Assembly: GCF_000158475.2 (NCBI RefSeq)
Contig: NZ_KI392031.1
Coordinates: 548,322 to 612,321, forward strand
Source of the DNA: Oxalobacter paraformigenes
Lineage (GTDB): Bacteria; Pseudomonadota; Gammaproteobacteria; Burkholderiales; Burkholderiaceae_D
Length of the DNA stretch: 64,000 nucleotides
Reading direction: 5' to 3'
Shown here: one piece after another, positions 61,756 through 64,000 of the stretch
Position numbering within the stretch: position 1 is the first letter of the stretch
How the letters are laid out: every line of letters begins with the position of its first letter
The notes under the pieces: generated by a model
Told to the model about the DNA's origin: nothing
Databases searched by the model: none
The model's input: only the letters and a program-made list of their open reading frames with translations
Position numbers and translations under genes: made by a program

Positions 61756-62571
61756 CTATTCCTGTTCTTCCGCTTTTTTCGCCATGGCGTTCCAGCGCTC
61801 GGCTTCCCCAAGGTCTTTTTTAACGCCAAGCCGGCCGGTTTCATAGATGTATCCCAGCTCTTTCATGGCTTCGATACTGCCGTTTTTTGCCGCTTTTTTG
61901 TACCAGAAGAGGGCCTTTTCATTGTCCTGTGGGATGCCTTTACCGAGCACATAAGACGTTCCCAGCAAAGCCTGCGCGTCCGGTTCGCCTTTTTGCGCGC
62001 CCATGATGTAATACTGGACAGCCCGGTTCGGGTCTTTTTTGACGCCTCGGCCACGGGCATACAGGATGCCGATATTGACGTATCCCTTATCGTCGCCATG
62101 TTCGGCGGCACGCCGGTACCATTTCATGGCTTCCCGATAATCCCGTTTGACCCCGATTCCTTTCACGGTCAGATAGCCCATTTTCAGTTCTGCACTGGCA
62201 TGGTTCTGTTCAGCCGCTTTCCGGAACCATTTGACCGCTTCGGGAATATTTTTCTGCACTCCCCGGCCATACTGATACATGAGCCCTACATTGAACTGGG
62301 AAACGGCCAGTCCGGCTTCAGCCGCTTTCCTGTACCATTTGTATGCTTCTTCCGGATTTTTTTGAATGCCCAATCCCCTGTTATACATGAAACCGATCAT
62401 ATTCATCGCTTCCGGATCGGTTTGCGCATCCGGCTTTATCAGGTAACTCATGGCAGCCCGATATTTTTCCGCCTCAAACAAACGGGTTCCTTCTTTTAAA
62501 TTGTCGGCCATTACCTGACAACCGATGGATAAAAAAAGGAAGAGAAGAAGGGTTCGTACAAAAGTTTTCAT
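61756..62571 (-). CDS. Exported Sel1-repeat protein (271 aa, about seven repeats)
   Basis: I start at the ATG at 62571 (MKTFVRTLLLFLFLSIGCQV), which gives a signal peptide cleaved near VMA-DN. Codons upstream in the open frame cross the terminator at 62584. A Cys in the signal region (LSIGC) is not a good lipobox. The body has about seven Sel1 units (AYKWYRKAAEAG, AVKWFRKAAEQN, AMKWYRRAAEHG, AVQYYIMGAQKG, ALFWYKKAAKNG and others). It is richer in Lys and Tyr and has lower GC than the other Sel1 proteins in the window. A periplasmic scaffold role is inferred. No ribosome site is clear. Confidence 0.88.
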   Translation of the reverse strand: MKTFVRTLLLFLFLSIGCQVMADNLKEGTRLFEAEKYRAAMSYLIKPDAQTDPEAMNMIGFMYNRGLGIQKNPEEAYKWYRKAAEAGLAVSQFNVGLMYQYGRGVQKNIPEAVKWFRKAAEQNHASAELKMGYLTVKGIGVKRDYREAMKWYRRAAEHGDDKGYVNIGILYARGRGVKKDPNRAVQYYIMGAQKGEPDAQALLGTSYVLGKGIPQDNEKALFWYKKAAKNGSIEAMKELGYIYETGRLGVKKDLGEAERWNAMAKKAEEQE

Positions 62572-62583
62572 TATTTCATTATA

Positions 62584-62633
62584 AAAACAAGGCCAGCCTA
62601 TTATGGCCAGCCTATTATGGCCAGCCTTGTTTT
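62584..62633. terminator. Bidirectional terminator with internal 14-bp tandem repeat
   Basis: AAAACAAGGC and GCCTTGTTTT pair perfectly (10 bp) around a loop made of GGCCAGCCTATTAT repeated in tandem. It has T-runs on both sides, lies 18 bp after the stop of the minus-strand gene at 62651, and would end that transcript before the Sel1 gene. Confidence 0.75.
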
Positions 62634-62650
62634 GTCCGGTCAAGGGAACA

Positions 62651-64000
62651 CTACCGACGCTTTTTGGTTTCGTCTTTATTCCTGTGGTCGCCACTCTCCT
62701 CAACCGCATACCTGACCCCCGCCTGCTGGGCCTGATCCACGCCGAAATCGACCAATACCGAGCCGAGATATTTGCTGAACTCTCTGGCATTCTCAATGGA
62801 GAAAGGCACCCTGAACGGCACCTTCAGCAAGACCAGCAAGCCCAAAGGCACCCCGTACATGGCCGAGGTGTACGGATCGCCTTTTCCCTTTTCCCGGATG
62901 ATGCCGGCATTGATTTGTGCCGTCAAAAGCGAAGCCGACACGCCGGTCAGGGCGGCGATGCTTTTGGCGTTGGCCAAAAGCCAGGTAGCCGGCAACTTGA
63001 TGAGCTGGTTGCCGAATTGCTGGTACAGGTAGCGCGTCAGGTTTCGCCCGGTTTCTTCGGGATGGTCTTTGACATAAATCTGGTTCGCTTTCACCGGTTT
63101 CATGGCTTCCAGTCTTTTTTCCAGTTCCTGTACGCGTGTTTCGGTTTTCTCCAGTCCGATGGGGTCGCCGCCGAAGAGGTCGAAAAGGAAACGGCCGAAA
63201 GTGGCGCCCAACGAGAGGAGGGTGCTTTCGATTTGAAGGGGAACCATCCTGATGCCGACCCCGAAGGCGTCGGCCTCAACAGTGCCGATGTCGGGTTCGT
63301 AGGTAAACCCCTGCTTTTCCCCTGTCAGTTCGTGGGTGTCGGCCACGGCCTGATGCCGCATCTTTCCGAAGCCTGTCTTTTCCAGTTCAGCCATGCTTTG
63401 GTCGGAATGGCCAATCGGGCGGGTTCCCCGGGCATTGACGGCAGAAGGTTCCACGAAATTGTGTTGCGCGGCCTCTCGCACGGCCTTGCCGGCCGCACGA
63501 TAGGCTTCTCCCATGCTTTCGTCAGAGTGGCCCACCGTGTCCCGACCGTGTATCCGGCTGTTTTCCTCCAGGGCATGACTGATGAAATCCGCCGCCCACT
63601 GAAAAAGAGGGGCATATGTCTCGTTTTTGGGGTCGTTGACGTGCGCCGTCGTTTGCAGACTGTTCGCCAGCGATTGACCGGTTTGTTCCGGGGCCGATGC
63701 GGCACTTGCCGGGTCCGTTGCCCTCACGCCGGAGGAGGACGCCGGCCCGGTGGCCGCCGCTCCGGAAGGCACGGCCGGTTTATCCCCAGGGAGACGCGAT
63801 ACGCCTGATCGCTCACGCGATGCCGGCAAGCTCACGTCCTGACCGGACAGAGGGGAAGCGGTTTCCGAAGCCGGCTGGCCGGCTTTTTGTTCCGGCATGA
63901 GCCGGTTCAAGGCATGGATGGCCCGGTTGGCCCGTTCCCGAAACGTCGGATCGTTTTGGTAATTGCTCAGAAACAGCACATCCCGCATATCCTGGCTCAT
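62651..64000 (-). CDS. Probable phage or mobile-element structural protein, possibly cut at window end
   Basis: 449 residues are visible. The first codon read is an ATG at the very last bases, so the protein may start there or further right. The N-terminal 120 residues are low-complexity Ser/Ala/Pro after RANRAIHALNRLMPEQ. Two similar GHSDxSM words (VGHSDESMGEAYRAAG, IGHSDQSMAELEKTG) suggest an internal repeat. The central part has a helix-rich segment (VQELEKRLEAMKPVKANQIY), and the C-terminal part has hydrophobic helices (GVPLGLLVLLKVPFRVPFS) and a charged end (GDHRNKDETKKRR). The style is that of large virion or polyvalent phage proteins, but I recognise no family. It is followed by a terminator. 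Confidence 0.6.
   Translation of the reverse strand: MSQDMRDVLFLSNYQNDPTFRERANRAIHALNRLMPEQKAGQPASETASPLSGQDVSLPASRERSGVSRLPGDKPAVPSGAAATGPASSSGVRATDPASAASAPEQTGQSLANSLQTTAHVNDPKNETYAPLFQWAADFISHALEENSRIHGRDTVGHSDESMGEAYRAAGKAVREAAQHNFVEPSAVNARGTRPIGHSDQSMAELEKTGFGKMRHQAVADTHELTGEKQGFTYEPDIGTVEADAFGVGIRMVPLQIESTLLSLGATFGRFLFDLFGGDPIGLEKTETRVQELEKRLEAMKPVKANQIYVKDHPEETGRNLTRYLYQQFGNQLIKLPATWLLANAKSIAALTGVSASLLTAQINAGIIREKGKGDPYTSAMYGVPLGLLVLLKVPFRVPFSIENAREFSKYLGSVLVDFGVDQAQQAGVRYAVEESGDHRNKDETKKRR

Noticed and set aside
1..64000. tRNA or rRNA genes
   Set aside because: I found no T-loop plus acceptor pattern and no rRNA-like conserved segments by reading both strands. A tRNA search program would be needed to be certain.

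Overview
This is a GC-rich (about 60% by eye) chromosomal window from a Gram-negative bacterium. The envelope genes show this: two autotransporters with C-terminal beta-barrels ending in Phe, many exported Sel1-repeat proteins, and a lipoprotein. The gene mix (ThyA, succinate-semialdehyde dehydrogenase, MATE pump, half-size chromate transporters, HicAB, phage tail-fibre genes) fits a proteobacterium, possibly a host-associated betaproteobacterium. No rRNA or other taxonomic marker is present, so this placement is weak. Coding density is low: many 0.3 to 1.4 kb spacers have no convincing gene.

Layout. 0-8.2 kb: the 3' part of a Sel1 lipoprotein, two hybrid sensor histidine kinases, and a broken PAS-PAS-GGDEF diguanylate cyclase. 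8.5-22.4 kb: sparse housekeeping and envelope genes (exported rhodanese, SanA/YdcF-like protein, DUF5334-like protein, an unrecognised 424-aa protein, a TPR/Sel1-like membrane protein, SDR, thyA, a 651-aa Sel1 protein, a family 2 glycosyltransferase, gabD-like SSADH). 22.6-28 kb and 35.8-39.4 kb: two minus-strand clusters of phage-type tail-collar (fibre tip) genes alternating with tail-fibre-assembly genes, with no capsid, integrase or lysis gene. Between them lie a GNAT acetyltransferase, a lower-GC island with a 93-bp direct repeat around a 68-aa ORF, and a 1527-aa protein made almost entirely of about 39 Sel1 repeats. 40-47 kb: MATE efflux protein, methyltransferase, a 14-bp minisatellite, another Sel1 protein, and a translationally coupled chromate-transporter pair. 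48-60 kb: autotransporter 1 behind a striking palindrome, a Sel1 protein, a third hybrid kinase (dCache type), autotransporter 2, and a Sel1 protein. 60.6-64 kb: a hicAB toxin-antitoxin locus, a Sel1 protein, and a probable phage or mobile-element protein cut by the window end.

The most unusual system is the tail-collar array. Six collar genes share an almost constant N-terminus and leader but have different C-terminal tips. Every one has an intrinsic-terminator-like hairpin plus U-tract ending a few bases before its ribosome-binding site, and in the left cluster a second such hairpin lies further upstream. Only three of the six are preceded by a shared promoter-like element (AGCTGACCGAAA, then 17 nt from the -35 hexamer to a TAnnAT -10). 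The arrangement looks like one expressed fibre followed by silent or attenuated alternative cassettes. This could be a fibre or adhesin switching system, and it is an inference from sequence layout only.

A second theme is envelope sensing and repeat proteins: at least seven exported Sel1 proteins in 64 kb, three related hybrid kinases with no adjacent output regulator, and two autotransporters.
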